From Caldicellulosiruptor naganoensis (GTDB lineage Bacteria; Bacillota; Thermoanaerobacteria; Caldicellulosiruptorales; Caldicellulosiruptoraceae), in contig NZ_CP113864.1 in assembly GCF_026914285.1 (NCBI RefSeq), positions 657,501 to 721,500 on the forward strand: a stretch of DNA of 64,000 bases, read 5' to 3'. Shown here piece by piece: positions 47,574 to 57,699 of this stretch. Numbering within the stretch: the stretch's first letter is position 1; every line of letters begins with the position of its first letter. The translations under genes and the position numbers were made by a program. The notes below the pieces were generated by a model. It saw nothing but the letters and a program-made list of their open reading frames with translations, was not told where the DNA came from and made no database searches.

Positions 47574-48906
47574 ATGAGAATATTGATTGTTGATGATTCT
47601 CCCCTCATTTACAAACAGATCAACGATATTATAAAATCAATGGAAATGAACTGGGAAATTTAGACAGTTGATACTTGAGAAAAAGCAATTGAGCTAATTG
47701 GTAAAGATGATATTGACATAGTATTTTTGGACATAGTTCTACCAGGTGTAAGTGGATTTGATGTTTTGAAATTTATAAGAAGAACTAAAGAATATGGTGA
47801 TATTTATGTCATTGTTATGACATCGCTTGACGACGATGAAGTTATAAAAGAAAGCTTTAGCCTGGGTGCAAATGATTTTATAAGAAAGCCAATAAATCAA
47901 ATTGAACTAACTTCTCGACTGAGAGCTGCTGTAAGGTTGAGAAACTACCAATATCTCTACAAATCAGCTTTAAACGATTTACAAGAGAAAAATAAGGAAT
48001 TGATAGAACTGACGAAGAAGTTAAAAGAAACTCAAGATGTTTTAATCCAAAACGAAAAGATGTCTGCAATTGGTCAATTAGCAGCAGGTATTGCACATGA
48101 AATTAATAATCCTTTAGGATTCGTAATAACTAATATGGGAACATTAGGAAAATACATTGAAAAATTTAAAAAGTTAATAGAGGAGTACGATAAGGTTTAG
48201 TAAAAATATCTGTAAAAATATCTGTAATGGTAATCAAATAGATATGGAAGGTGTTATTGAAAATTGCAGGAGAATCAGTGAATTTAAAAAGCAATTTAAA
48301 TTTGATTTTATTATAGAAGATGTAGACCAGCTTTTGAGTGAGACAATGGATGGACTGAGGAGAGTTGCACATATTGTTCAGACATTAAAGAAATTTGTAC
48401 GAAGTGGGTTGGATGGTCAAGCAAGCTATGAAGACTTAAATGATATTATAGAGGAAACTCTATTGATTGCAAGAAACGAACTAAAATATGATATTGAAGT
48501 TATAAAAGAATATGGAGAAATAAGGCAAATTTATTGTAATCGTGGTGAAATAGGTCAAGTCATACTGAACATTTTAATCAATGCTGCTCAAGCAATAAAG
48601 TCACAGCCAAATAGGACACAAAAGGGTCATATTTGGATAAAAACATGGGAGGATTCTGATTTTGTATATTGTTCTATAAAAGACGATGGTCCTGGCATAA
48701 AAAAGATATACTTGAAAAAGATTTTCGAACCTTTCTTTACCACAAAGGATGTTGGGAAAGGAACGGGGCTTGGGCTAAGCATTTCATATGACATTATTGT
48801 TAACAAACATGGTGGGGATATTTGGGCTGAAAGTGAAGAAGGACATGGTGCTACTTTTGTATTTGAACTTCCTATAAAGTCGAAATTATTGGAAAATCAA
48901 ATTTGA
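47574..48906 (+). pseudogene. Response regulator-histidine kinase hybrid, disrupted
   Basis: Read through, it encodes a receiver domain (MRILIVDDSPLI, FLDIVLPG, RKP), a linker coiled coil and a histidine kinase (H-box GIAHEINNPLGF, N-box LNILINAAQAI, G-boxes DDGPGI and GTGLGLSIS). Frame 1 has in-frame TAG (47661-47663) and TGA (47676-47678) in the receiver, and stops at 48198-48200. Kinase coding continues one frame later from about 48196, which fits a single inserted G. A 12-bp tandem duplication (48201-48224) follows. It is a decayed gene. Confidence 0.85.
48201..48224 (+). repeat. 12-bp tandem duplication in the broken kinase gene
   Basis: TAAAAATATCTG occurs twice in tandem at 48201-48212 and 48213-48224. 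In the downstream coding frame it repeats KNIC. Confidence 0.9.
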
Positions 48907-48924
48907 AAAGTAGTGGGATAGACG

Positions 48925-49305
48925 ATGTCGAAATCAATCCTATTTGTTGATGATTAAATAAATATATTAAAGGCTCTTAATAGAGCGTTTTTGGATGAGG
49001 ACTATGAAGTATTTTTTGCCCAGAATGCTGAAGAAGCATTAAAAATTATGGAAGAAAGCCATATTGATTTAATAATAAGCGATATGAGAATGCCGAATAT
49101 TTCTGGGTTTGAATTGCTAAAAATTATTAAACAAAGATATCCTAGTACTATTCGTGTAATCTTGAGTGGATATGCTGACGAAAATCTTGTTTTCAGAGCT
49201 CTCCAAACAAATATTGCAAAGCTTTGCATTCTAAAACCATGGGATAATGAAAGACTTAAACAAATAATTAGAAATATATTCGAGTTGGAAGATTTGATGA
49301 AAGCC
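48925..49305 (+). pseudogene. RR-HDOD gene, 5' part with in-frame TAA, before the IS
   Basis: The receiver starts MSKSILFVDD and then has TAA at 48955-48957, where the parent most likely had an E codon. The frame continues with INILKALNRAFLDEDYEV, FISDMRMP-type acceptor region (LIISDMRMPNISG) and KPWDNERLKQII. It reaches LMKA at 49305, where IS sequence begins and adds about nine foreign codons (to 49335). The remaining part lies beyond the IS. Confidence 0.85.
49042..49305 (+). repeat. Left copy of 264-bp target duplication
   Basis: This segment of the receiver gene is repeated without any difference at 51287-51550. It ends with GATGAAAGCC directly before the left inverted end of the IS. 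Such long duplications are a known trait of IS1634/IS1549-type elements. Confidence 0.95.
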
Positions 49306-49444
49306 TTGACTTTGTCAGTTAAGAGGTGTTTTTGAGCTAACAAAAAATAACAAAGTCTTAATTTATGCGGGTTTCAAGAAGAGAAAAATAAAAAATTTTA
49401 AAAAATGTAGGGACAAATTTTAGCTTAATATATACTGAATTTGC

Positions 49445-49473
49445 TTGACTTTTTAAATATTTTGTGGTACAAT
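49445..49473 (+). promoter_or_regulatory. Promoter of the IS transposase
   Basis: TTGACT (49445-49450) and TACAAT (49468-49473) have a 17-base spacer, inside the IS left end. The transposase ATG lies 30 bases after it. Confidence 0.7.
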
Positions 49474-49502
49474 ATAACAAACTATCTTCAAGGAGTTGCC
49501 AT

Positions 49503-51206
49503 ATGTTTGTCAAAATTACTAATGCTGGCGGTTATCAGTATGTTAGGTTAGTCGAAAATTACCGTGAAAATGGTAAAGTAAAGCAAAGAGTACTATTTAA
49601 CTTTGGTAGACTTGATATTCTCAAAGATGACCCCGCTTTTAAAAACATTGTAAAAAAACTATCTGATATTGTCGCTGAAACAACTACTGAGAATGCAAAA
49701 GCTGTTACTATTGAATCTGAAGAAGATATTTCGGATGCAGTTGTAAAAAACTGGGGATACATTGTATACAGAAAGTTATGGCAGGAGCTTGAAATTGATA
49801 AGTTTTTAAAAGGGAAAGCAGCAAAAGAGAGAAAGATAAAATTTGATGTAGACAAAGTAAGTTTTTTAATGACCATACAGAGATTGATAGAGCCAATGAG
49901 CAAACTAAGAACTTATCATCAGAGAAGCAAATATTTTGGATTTGAAGAGGATATAGATTTGAATCAATTGTACAGGTGTTTAGATTTTCTTGACAGTGTA
50001 AAAGAAGATTTAGAGACATACCTGTATCAGAGAAATAAAGACTTATTTAAGATGGTAGTTGATGTAGTGTTTTATGATGTGACGACAATATACTTTGAGA
50101 GTTGTAGAGCGGATGAACTTAAAAATTTTGGGTTTAGCAAAGACAACAAGGTAAATGAAGTGCAAGTTGTATTAGGGCTTTTGGTGGACAAAGAAGGCAG
50201 ACCGATAGGGTATGAACTTTTTCCTGGTAATACGATAGATAGCAAGACGATGGTAAAGATACTGAGGAAGCTGAAGGAAAAATTTAGTATAGATAAGATA
50301 ATAATAGTAGCAGACAAAGGGCTTAACAGCAGAATAAATTTAAAGATGATAAAAGAAGCTGGGTACGACTATATAGTAGCAAGCAGATTAAAGAATGCAA
50401 GTAAAGAAATTTTAGATGAAGTTTTTAATGAAGAAGGATATAAAAGACTTGATGGCAAAAGATGTTTGAATGCTGAAGAAATTTATGGTGATGAATTCAA
50501 ATATAAGGTATTGGAAAGAACAAATATTGTCAAGGATGAAGAGGGTAAAGAGTTCAAAATAGAAGAGAATTTGATAATAACGTATTCAAGCAAGAGAGCC
50601 AAGAAAGACAAAGAAGACAGAGAGAGATTGGTAAGAAAAGCCAAAGAGCTTTTAGAGAACAAAGGAAGCATAACAGCCTTAGAAAAGAAAGGTGCAAGGA
50701 AATATTTGAAGAAGAAATCAAAATCAGAAGAATATGTATTGGATGAGGAAGCGATAAAACGAGATGAGAAATTTGACGGTTATTATGCAATTCAAACGAG
50801 CAAAAAGGATATGGATGTAGAAGAGGTTTTAGGAGCATATCACGATTTATGGAAGATAGAACAGTCATTCAGAGTAATGAAAAGCTGTTTAGAAGTGCGA
50901 CCGATATATCACTTTACAGAAAGCAGAATAAAAGGACATTTTGTGATATGTTTTTTGGCATTTTTACTGCAAAGGACATTGGAATATATTTTGAGGAGAA
51001 AAGGTAAAGGAATAAGTAGTGAAAGGATAATGGAAGCAATATATTCAATGAACTTTTTTGAAATAGAGATAAAAGGGAAGAAATATTTGATAAAGCAAAA
51101 AATTGAGGGAGGAGCTGGAGATATACTGAATGTAATGAAGATAAAGGGTCCAAAAAACTTCATGACATATGAGGAAGGCTTAGAATTTATTGGTATTAGC
51201 AAATGA
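49503..51206 (+). CDS. IS1634-family transposase
   Basis: The 567-aa protein starts MFVKITNAGGYQYVRLVENYRE, typical of IS1634-family (IS4-related) transposases. The DDE residues appear as D192 (FYDVTT), D271 (VADKGLN) and E453 (WKIEQSFRVMKS, in the Y-R-E-K-like region). The start is the ATG with AAGGAG upstream. An earlier in-frame GTG-like start is not needed. The frame is complete, so the element may be active. Confidence 0.93.
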   Translation: MFVKITNAGGYQYVRLVENYRENGKVKQRVLFNFGRLDILKDDPAFKNIVKKLSDIVAETTTENAKAVTIESEEDISDAVVKNWGYIVYRKLWQELEIDKFLKGKAAKERKIKFDVDKVSFLMTIQRLIEPMSKLRTYHQRSKYFGFEEDIDLNQLYRCLDFLDSVKEDLETYLYQRNKDLFKMVVDVVFYDVTTIYFESCRADELKNFGFSKDNKVNEVQVVLGLLVDKEGRPIGYELFPGNTIDSKTMVKILRKLKEKFSIDKIIIVADKGLNSRINLKMIKEAGYDYIVASRLKNASKEILDEVFNEEGYKRLDGKRCLNAEEIYGDEFKYKVLERTNIVKDEEGKEFKIEENLIITYSSKRAKKDKEDRERLVRKAKELLENKGSITALEKKGARKYLKKKSKSEEYVLDEEAIKRDEKFDGYYAIQTSKKDMDVEEVLGAYHDLWKIEQSFRVMKSCLEVRPIYHFTESRIKGHFVICFLAFLLQRTLEYILRRKGKGISSERIMEAIYSMNFFEIEIKGKKYLIKQKIEGGAGDILNVMKIKGPKNFMTYEEGLEFIGISK

Positions 51207-51286
51207 TGTAGTGACAAAATTGAGGTCCATATTTTGTCAATCCCAGTCCTCCCAAGCTTTTTGAGCTTCAAACTGACAAAGTCAAG

Positions 51287-51550
51287 AAAATTATGGAAGA
51301 AAGCCATATTGATTTAATAATAAGCGATATGAGAATGCCGAATATTTCTGGGTTTGAATTGCTAAAAATTATTAAACAAAGATATCCTAGTACTATTCGT
51401 GTAATCTTGAGTGGATATGCTGACGAAAATCTTGTTTTCAGAGCTCTCCAAACAAATATTGCAAAGCTTTGCATTCTAAAACCATGGGATAATGAAAGAC
51501 TTAAACAAATAATTAGAAATATATTCGAGTTGGAAGATTTGATGAAAGCC
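51287..51550 (+). repeat. Right copy of 264-bp target duplication
   Basis: Identical to 49042-49305 at every base I compared. It starts one base after the right IS end and runs into the intact 3' part of the RR-HDOD gene. Confidence 0.95.
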
Positions 51551-52291
51551 AAAAAATGTTTAGAAATAGTAAACAACATTGACTATATCTCTACATTAAA
51601 GGACTTATATCTCAAAATTACAAGGGTGATAGAAGACGAATTAGGTATAGATGAGATAATAAAAGCTATTGAAGAAGACCCTGCAACTTCATCTAAAATA
51701 TTACAAGTTGCCAATTCAGCTTTTTACAATTTAAAAACTGCTTCTGTAAAACAAGCGGTAGTGTATTTGGGATTAGTAAATGTAAGGAATATAGTCTTGA
51801 ATGCAACTGTTTTCGAGTGTTTACCCAGTGGAAGCAGCAAATCTTTGTTATGGCAACACGTTAATATTGCAAATAATCTATTTTATTACCTGTATGACAA
51901 TGTTATAAAAAAAAGAGTCCATGACTCTTTTGCCTCTGCAGGTTTGCTTCATGGGATTGGACAATTGATTTTGCTTAAAGCATATCCTCAGAAATTTTTA
52001 GAATATCTTGATATCATAAAAAAAGAAAAAGGAACAATTGATTACGAAAAAACCGAGCTTGAATTGTTTGGAATCACTCATACAGAATTAGGAGCAGTAC
52101 TATTAAATTGGTGGGATATACCTTATCCTGTAGTAGAAGCTGCTCTATTTCACCACAAACCATATGATGAAAGGATTATTCATAAAGAATTGGTTTGTAC
52201 TGTTAATATTGCATGTTATTGTGCATGGGATATTTTAGAAATTCGGAGTTTTCAAGAATATCCTTTTTACTCTATTTTGCCAAGAAATTAA
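51293..52291 (+). pseudogene. RR-HDOD gene, 3' part after the IS
   Basis: The 332-codon frame starts at a natural internal ATG (MEESHIDLIISDMRMP), repeats the receiver part found left of the IS, and continues through LMKAKKCLEIVNNIDYIS into an HDOD domain (EDPATSSKILQVANSAFYN, LLHGIGQLI, THTELGAVLLNWWDIPYPVVEAALFHH). HDOD proteins act in signalling output. Joined to the 5' part it would be one RR-HDOD protein. A truncated product from 51293 would lack the first receiver strand and D residues. Confidence 0.85.
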
Positions 52292-52342
52292 ATTATGGTT
52301 TTTAGAGAATACTTACAAAAAAGAATAATTTGAGATGGGAGT

Positions 52343-53373
52343 TTGAGAAAAAAGAAGAAGTACACAGTATTATTTGTTGATGATGAGGATAATATTTTGA
52401 GCGCTTTAAAAAGAGCATTAGTTGATGAAGAATATAGGTGCCTTTTTGCAAAAAGCGGTGAAGAAGCATTGAAAATATTAGAAAAAGAAAATGTCCATGT
52501 TATTGTTGCTGACATGAAAACGCCAGAAATGGATGGTCTTACTCTGCTCAAAATTGTAAAGCAAAAATATCCTAAAATAGTTAGAATTGTATTATCAGGA
52601 TTTACACAGCTTCCTCAAGTTTTGGCTGCCATCAACCAAGCAGGAATCTTTAGATTTATCACAAAACCGTGGAATGTAGAAGAAGAACTCAAAGTGGTAA
52701 TAAATCAAGCAATAGAATATTATGTAATCCAAGAAGAGAAAAAAGAGCAAACAAAAACTCTTGAGAAAAGAAATGAGATGTATGTCAATGTTTTGAAAAA
52801 CACAGAGAAAAAGTTTAGAGAGCTAAAGCAAAACTTTGACATTTTAAGAGATATTATTTCTTATCAAAATTCATATTTTATTCAGCTTTTAAAAACTGAT
52901 AGAAAGAAAGACACTATTCTCTTCTTGTTGGAAAATATGAAAGAACAACAGCAAATTTCATTTCACTGTTACCCATCTATCCAATAAAGTTTGGCATGGA
53001 GAGGTTAATGAGAGATTTGAAAAAACTATTGAAGAAAAATTTGAAGGCAATAGCAAAATCAAAATAGAAGTAAAGAATACAGCAAAATACACTTTTGAAG
53101 GATATTACAGTGTATTATTATTTACATTAATTGAGATTATGATGATTTTGAATCAATGTTGACTTAGATTCGGTTACCACTATGAGTATTGATTGTGTTG
53201 ACAATAAATTGGTTACTATAATTTCGATTCCAGCAAAAATAGAAGAAAAACCACTTCTATATATACTTTCGCTTACTCCTTTTACATCTGTGTTGAAAAG
53301 AACTTTAAGAATTAATACACAGAAGGAAAATAATGTAAATATTCAAATTGAATGTTCACCTGATTATTATTGA
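52343..53373 (+). pseudogene. Third response regulator gene, frameshifted
   Basis: A TTG start gives an intact receiver (YTVLFVDDEDNILSALKRALVDEEY, VADMKTPEMDG, FITKPWNVEEEL) closely related to the RR-HDOD receiver, followed by a coiled coil. The frame stops at 52985-52987. Coding-like sequence continues one frame on (from about 52959 to 53162) and again one frame on (53151-53373). I do not recognise the C-terminal domain. Two +1-type shifts mark it as decayed. Confidence 0.75.
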
Positions 53374-53478
53374 AAAAAACATTAACTAATACATAAAGTA
53401 TACAAATTTTCGTGATGAAAATAATTTTAGCGACGTTTATAATTTTATAAAAACAAAAAATAGAGGTGGCTACTTGCT

Positions 53479-54768
53479 ATGTCAAAGCCAATGACAATGT
53501 CCCAAAAGATTTTGGCATACCATGCAGGCAAAGAATATGTTGAGCCAGGCGATTTGATATTTGCAAATGTTGACTTAGTTTTAGGAAATGATGTCACAAC
53601 ACCTGTTGCAATAAAAGAATTTGAAAAGATAGGTGTTGATAAGGTTTTTGACAAGGACAAAATCGCAATAGTTCCAGACCACTTCACTCCCAATAAAGAT
53701 ATAAAATCTGCTCAGCAGTGTAAGATGGTTCGCGAGTTTGCTAAAAAGTATGAGATTACAAACTACTTTGAAGTTGGCGAGATGGGCATTGAACATGCAC
53801 TCTTGCCCGAAAAAGGCCTGGTTGTGCCTGGCGATTTGGTAATTGGTGCAGACTCTCACACCTGCACATATGGGGCATTGGGTGCTTTTTCAACAGGAAT
53901 TGGTTCTACTGACATGGCATGTGCAATGGCAACAGGAAAGTGCTGGTTCAAAGTCCCAGAAGCTATCAAGTTTGTTCTCTACGGCAAGAAAACTGGCTGG
54001 ACATCAGGCAAAGATATTATCCTTCACATTATTGGTATGATTGGCGTTGATGGTGCACTTTATAAATCCATGGAGTATACAGGTGAGGGATTAAAATCTT
54101 TGTCTATGGATGACAGGTTCACAATTGCTAACATGGCAATTGAAGCAGGTGCAAAAAATGGTATATTTGAGGTTGATGAGAAGACAATTGAGTATGTAAA
54201 ACAGCACTCAACAAAGCCTTACAAAATCTTCAAGGCAGATGAAGATGCAGAGTATTCAGAAGTTTACGAGATTGACATCTCAAAGATAAGGCCAACAGTT
54301 GCATTTCCACATCTTCCTGAGAACACAAAGACAATTGATGAGATAACAGAAAAGATTTATATAGACCAGGTTGTAATTGGTTCTTGCACAAATGGAAGAA
54401 TTGAAGATTTGAGAATTGCAGCAAAGATTTTGAAAGGAAGAAAGGTTAAAAAAGGCCTTCGCTGTATCATCTTCCCTGCGACACAGAACATCTATAAGCA
54501 GGCATTAAAAGAAGGACTCATAGAAATCTTCATTGATGCAGGTTGTGTTGTTTCAACACCTACTTGCGGTCCATGTCTTGGCGGGCACATGGGAATTTTG
54601 GCAGAAGGCGAGAGAGCTTTGGCTACAACAAACAGGAACTTTGTTGGCAGAATGGGCCACCCAAATAGTGAGGTTTATCTATCATCGCCTGCCATTGCAG
54701 CAGCATCAGCGGTTTTGGGCTATATCGGCTCACCTGAAGAGCTTGGGATGAAGGGAGATGAAGAGTGA
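53479..54768 (+). CDS. leuC: 3-isopropylmalate dehydratase large subunit
   Basis: The 429-aa aconitase-family protein has the three Fe-S cysteines in [14 protein letters not shown] and [17 protein letters not shown], and the short bacterial/archaeal (HACN-like) length. With LeuD it isomerises 2- to 3-isopropylmalate. It is the first leu gene here. No leuA lies upstream, which is occupied by decayed signalling genes. GAGGTGG precedes the ATG. Confidence 0.94.
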   Translation: MSKPMTMSQKILAYHAGKEYVEPGDLIFANVDLVLGNDVTTPVAIKEFEKIGVDKVFDKDKIAIVPDHFTPNKDIKSAQQCKMVREFAKKYEITNYFEVGEMGIEHALLPEKGLVVPGDLVIGADSHTCTYGALGAFSTGIGSTDMACAMATGKCWFKVPEAIKFVLYGKKTGWTSGKDIILHIIGMIGVDGALYKSMEYTGEGLKSLSMDDRFTIANMAIEAGAKNGIFEVDEKTIEYVKQHSTKPYKIFKADEDAEYSEVYEIDISKIRPTVAFPHLPENTKTIDEITEKIYIDQVVIGSCTNGRIEDLRIAAKILKGRKVKKGLRCIIFPATQNIYKQALKEGLIEIFIDAGCVVSTPTCGPCLGGHMGILAEGERALATTNRNFVGRMGHPNSEVYLSSPAIAAASAVLGYIGSPEELGMKGDEE

Positions 54769-55268
54769 TGGTTTTCAAAGGGAAAGCTCACAAGTACTAT
54801 GATAATATTGACACAGATGTCATTATTCCTGCAAGATATTTAAATACATCTGACCCTGCTGAGCTTGCAAAACATTGCTTAGAAGATTTGGACAAAGACT
54901 TTGTGAACAAGGTTCAAAAAGGTGACATTTTGGTTGCAGGTAGGAACTTTGGCTGTGGTTCGTCAAGAGAACATGCGCCAATTGCAATAAAAGCATGTGG
55001 AGTTTCATGTGTTGTGGCAAAGTCGTTTGCAAGGATATTTTACAGAAATGCCATAAATATTGGTCTTCCAATTGTTGAATGCGAAGAGGCAGTTGATGGA
55101 ATAGAAGCTGGTGATGAGGTTGAAGTTGACCTTGCCACAGGTATTATAAAGAACCTCACAAAAAATAAGGAATTTAAAGCAAAACCATTTCCTGAGTTTA
55201 TGCAAAATATAATGAGAGCAGGCGGGCTGATAGAATTTGTAAAAGGAGAGTTGAAAAAAGATGCATAG
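54768..55268 (+). CDS. leuD: 3-isopropylmalate dehydratase small subunit
   Basis: The 166-aa small subunit starts [26 protein letters not shown] and has the swivel-domain motif [21 protein letters not shown]. It overlaps the leuC stop. GTG 54765 is an alternative start one codon earlier. Together with leuB eight bases of overlap downstream, it forms a compact operon. Confidence 0.95.
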   Translation: MVFKGKAHKYYDNIDTDVIIPARYLNTSDPAELAKHCLEDLDKDFVNKVQKGDILVAGRNFGCGSSREHAPIAIKACGVSCVVAKSFARIFYRNAINIGLPIVECEEAVDGIEAGDEVEVDLATGIIKNLTKNKEFKAKPFPEFMQNIMRAGGLIEFVKGELKKDA

Positions 55269-56328
55269 GATAGCTGTAATTCCTGGTGATGGAATAGGTC
55301 CTGAAGTTATCGAGCAGGCACTGCTGGTTCTTGACAAAGTGTCTTCAAAGTTTGGAGTTAAATTTGAGTATATCTTTATTGACGCTGGCGGATGTGCCAT
55401 CGACAAGTATGGGGTGCCAATTAGAGAGGAAGATTTGGAACTTGTTAAAAAATGTGAGGCAACACTATTGGGTGCTGTTGGCGGACCAAAGTGGGATGGA
55501 CTTCCTGGAAATTTGAGACCTGAACAGGCTCTTTTGAAGCTCAGAGGGGGACTAAAAGTTTATGCTAACCTGCGTCCTGCTGTGCTGTATGATGAGCTAA
55601 AAGACTCATCACCACTCAAAAAGGAGATTGTAGACAAGGGCATTGATATTCTGGTTGTCAGGGAGCTAATTGGAGGAATGTACTTTGGACCAAAAGGAAG
55701 AGAAGTAAAAAATGGCGATGAAGTGGCTTATGACACAGAGGTGTATTCAAAAAGTGAAGTTAGAAGAATTGCAAAGGTTGCGTTCGAAGCTGCCAGAAAG
55801 AGAAAGAAAAAAGTAACCTCTGTTGACAAAGCAAATATATTAGAGTCTTCAAGGCTCTGGAGAGAAACTGTTGAGGAGGTTGCAAAAAATTATCCGGATG
55901 TGGAACTTGCTCACATGTATGTTGACAATGCTTCCATGCAGCTTGTGAAAGATCCGTCACAGTTTGATGTAATACTTACTTCTAATATGTTTGGGGATAT
56001 TTTATCAGATGAAGCATCAATGATTGTAGGTTCAATTGGGATGCTTGCCTCAGCTTCCTTAGGCGAAGGCAGTGTTGGACTTTACGAGCCAATTCATGGC
56101 ACAGCACCAGACATTGCAGGGCAAGATTTGGCAAACCCAATCGCAACAATTTTATCTGCTGCAATGATGCTGCGCTACAGCTTTGAGATGGAAGATGCTG
56201 CAAAGGCTATAGAAAATGCAGTAAAGATTGCTCTCAAAGAAGGATATAGGACAAAAGATATCTACACAGAAAATTGCAAACTGGTTGGAACAAAGCAGAT
56301 GGGAAAAATCATTTGTGAAAATATTTAA
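55261..56328 (+). CDS. leuB: 3-isopropylmalate dehydrogenase
   Basis: The 355-aa enzyme starts [23 protein letters not shown] and has [18 protein letters not shown], the metal-site [18 protein letters not shown] and [16 protein letters not shown]. It oxidises 3-isopropylmalate with NAD to give the leucine precursor. It ends the leu operon and is followed by a terminator overlapping its stop codon. Confidence 0.96.
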   Translation: MHRIAVIPGDGIGPEVIEQALLVLDKVSSKFGVKFEYIFIDAGGCAIDKYGVPIREEDLELVKKCEATLLGAVGGPKWDGLPGNLRPEQALLKLRGGLKVYANLRPAVLYDELKDSSPLKKEIVDKGIDILVVRELIGGMYFGPKGREVKNGDEVAYDTEVYSKSEVRRIAKVAFEAARKRKKKVTSVDKANILESSRLWRETVEEVAKNYPDVELAHMYVDNASMQLVKDPSQFDVILTSNMFGDILSDEASMIVGSIGMLASASLGEGSVGLYEPIHGTAPDIAGQDLANPIATILSAAMMLRYSFEMEDAAKAIENAVKIALKEGYRTKDIYTENCKLVGTKQMGKIICENI

Positions 56329-56359
56329 AAGCTGCAGAGAAATTTCTGCAGCTTTTTTG
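56327..56359 (+). terminator. Intrinsic terminator after leuB
   Basis: AAAAGCTGCAGA (56327-56338) pairs with TCTGCAGCTTTT (56345-56356), with the T run of the 3' arm continuing. The first base pair overlaps the leuB stop codon. Confidence 0.9.
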
Positions 56360-56439
56360 TATTTATATTTTCAAAAAGGTAAGGTAAAATATAAACATCA
56401 CGCACTCTAAATAAACGGTTACTGGGGAGGAGTGTTTTA

Positions 56440-57570
56440 ATGAATTACAGGCCCTTTGGAAGGACCGATTTCAAAGTATCAGCTCTTGGTTTTGGCGCAA
56501 TGCGACTTCCCATACTTGACGGTGACAACTCTAAGATTGATAAGGCCAAGGCTATTGAAATGCTTCGTTTTGCAATGGACAATGGAATCAATTACATTGA
56601 CACAGCGTATGTATACCACGGGGGGAACAGTGAAGTTGTGGTTGGTAAAGCTTTGAAAGGAGGATATAGAGAAAAGGTCAAGATTGCAACAAAGCTTCCT
56701 GTCTGGCAGGTAAATAATTTTGATGATGCTGATAGGATTTTAGATGAGCAGCTAAAAAGACTTGATACAGGCTATATTGACTTTTATCTTTTGCACGCTC
56801 TCAACAAAGACCACTGGAAAAAGCTAAAAGAGATGAACATTTTCAGATGGGTGGAAAAAGTTATTAATGAAGGCAAAATAAAGTATATAGGATTTTCATT
56901 CCATGATGATTTAGCTACATTCAAAGAAATAGTGGATAGCTACAACTGGACATTCTGCCAGATTCAGTATAATATTCTAAACAGGAACTATCAAGCAGGA
57001 GAAGAAGGATTAAAGTATGCTGCGGCAAAAGGTTTAGCAGTTGTCATCATGGAGCCGCTTTTGGGTGGGAAGCTTGCAAAAGAGCCGCCTCAAGAGATAA
57101 AAGAGCTCTGGGAGAAAGCACCTGTCAAAAGAACACCTGTTGAGTGGGCTTTGGCATGGCTTTGGAATCAGAAGGAAGTATCAGTTGTTTTAAGTGGTAT
57201 GAGCACATTGGAGCAGGTAAAGCAAAATATCGAGTATGCAAGCAAATATGATATAGGGTGTCTTACAGCCGAAGAACTTGAGCTTGTTGAAAAGGTTGCG
57301 CAAAGGTACAATGAACTGAGAAAAGTCAACTGTACAGAGTGCAAATACTGTATGCCATGTCCACAGGGTGTTGATATTCCTTGGAATTTTAGCATTTACA
57401 ATCAGGCAAGCATGTATAACATGTATCAGGAGATGAAAAATGATTATACAAAGAAAGAAAAAGAGAGAGCAGAAAATTGTGTTGAGTGTGGCGTTTGCGA
57501 GACAAAATGTCCACAAAACCTTCCAATAAGAGAAATTTTAAAAGAAGTTCGCGCATATTTTTCAAAGTAA
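56440..57570 (+). CDS. Aldo/keto reductase with C-terminal 4Fe-4S motif
   Basis: The 376-aa protein has an aldo/keto reductase domain (FGRTDFKVSALGFGAMRLP, catalytic region YIDTAYVYHGGNSE, YIGFSFHD) and a C-terminal ferredoxin-like tail with CTECKYCMPCPQGVDIP and CVECGVCETKCPQNLPI. This pairing is a known AKR subclass found in anaerobes, with unclear substrate. GGGGAGG precedes the ATG. It stands alone between leuB and rpsF. Confidence 0.92.
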   Translation: MNYRPFGRTDFKVSALGFGAMRLPILDGDNSKIDKAKAIEMLRFAMDNGINYIDTAYVYHGGNSEVVVGKALKGGYREKVKIATKLPVWQVNNFDDADRILDEQLKRLDTGYIDFYLLHALNKDHWKKLKEMNIFRWVEKVINEGKIKYIGFSFHDDLATFKEIVDSYNWTFCQIQYNILNRNYQAGEEGLKYAAAKGLAVVIMEPLLGGKLAKEPPQEIKELWEKAPVKRTPVEWALAWLWNQKEVSVVLSGMSTLEQVKQNIEYASKYDIGCLTAEELELVEKVAQRYNELRKVNCTECKYCMPCPQGVDIPWNFSIYNQASMYNMYQEMKNDYTKKEKERAENCVECGVCETKCPQNLPIREILKEVRAYFSK

Positions 57571-57622
57571 AAATAGGTTATTTACTTTAAAGCGCATTTT
57601 GTGATAAAATACTGCATGTTGT

Positions 57623-57671
57623 GGGAAGAAAAAATTACTCTTCCCTTGCTCCCAAAAAGTGATTTGGGGGC
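57623..57671 (+). promoter_or_regulatory. Structured leader of rpsF
   Basis: GGGAAGA (57623-57629) pairs with TCTTCCC (57639-57645), and CCCAAA (57651-57656) pairs with TTTGGG (57663-57668). Both lie in the leader upstream of the rpsF ribosome site. S6-S18 operons often have a leader bound by S6:S18, but I cannot see the exact conserved motif. Confidence 0.4.
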
Positions 57672-57699
57672 CTTTAAGTCTATAAGGGAGGTGAAAGCT

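Larger units (their letters stand above)
49306..51285 (+). mobile_element. IS1634-family insertion sequence (about 1980 bp)
   Basis: The element is bounded by inverted TTGACTTTGTCAGTT ends (49306-49320 and, as reverse complement, 51271-51285). It contains a single transposase gene. A TTGACT-17-TACAAT promoter (49445-49473) drives it from inside the element. A 264-bp direct repeat flanks it. No passenger gene is seen. The single base at each outer edge (49305/51286) could belong to either side. Confidence 0.92.

Noticed and set aside
47661-47678. TAG and TGA in the first receiver as recoded amino acids (pyrrolysine or selenocysteine)
   Set aside because: Two different stops 12 bases apart, a TAA in the next gene and clear frameshifts downstream fit decay better. 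No SECIS-like hairpin or recoding gene is visible.
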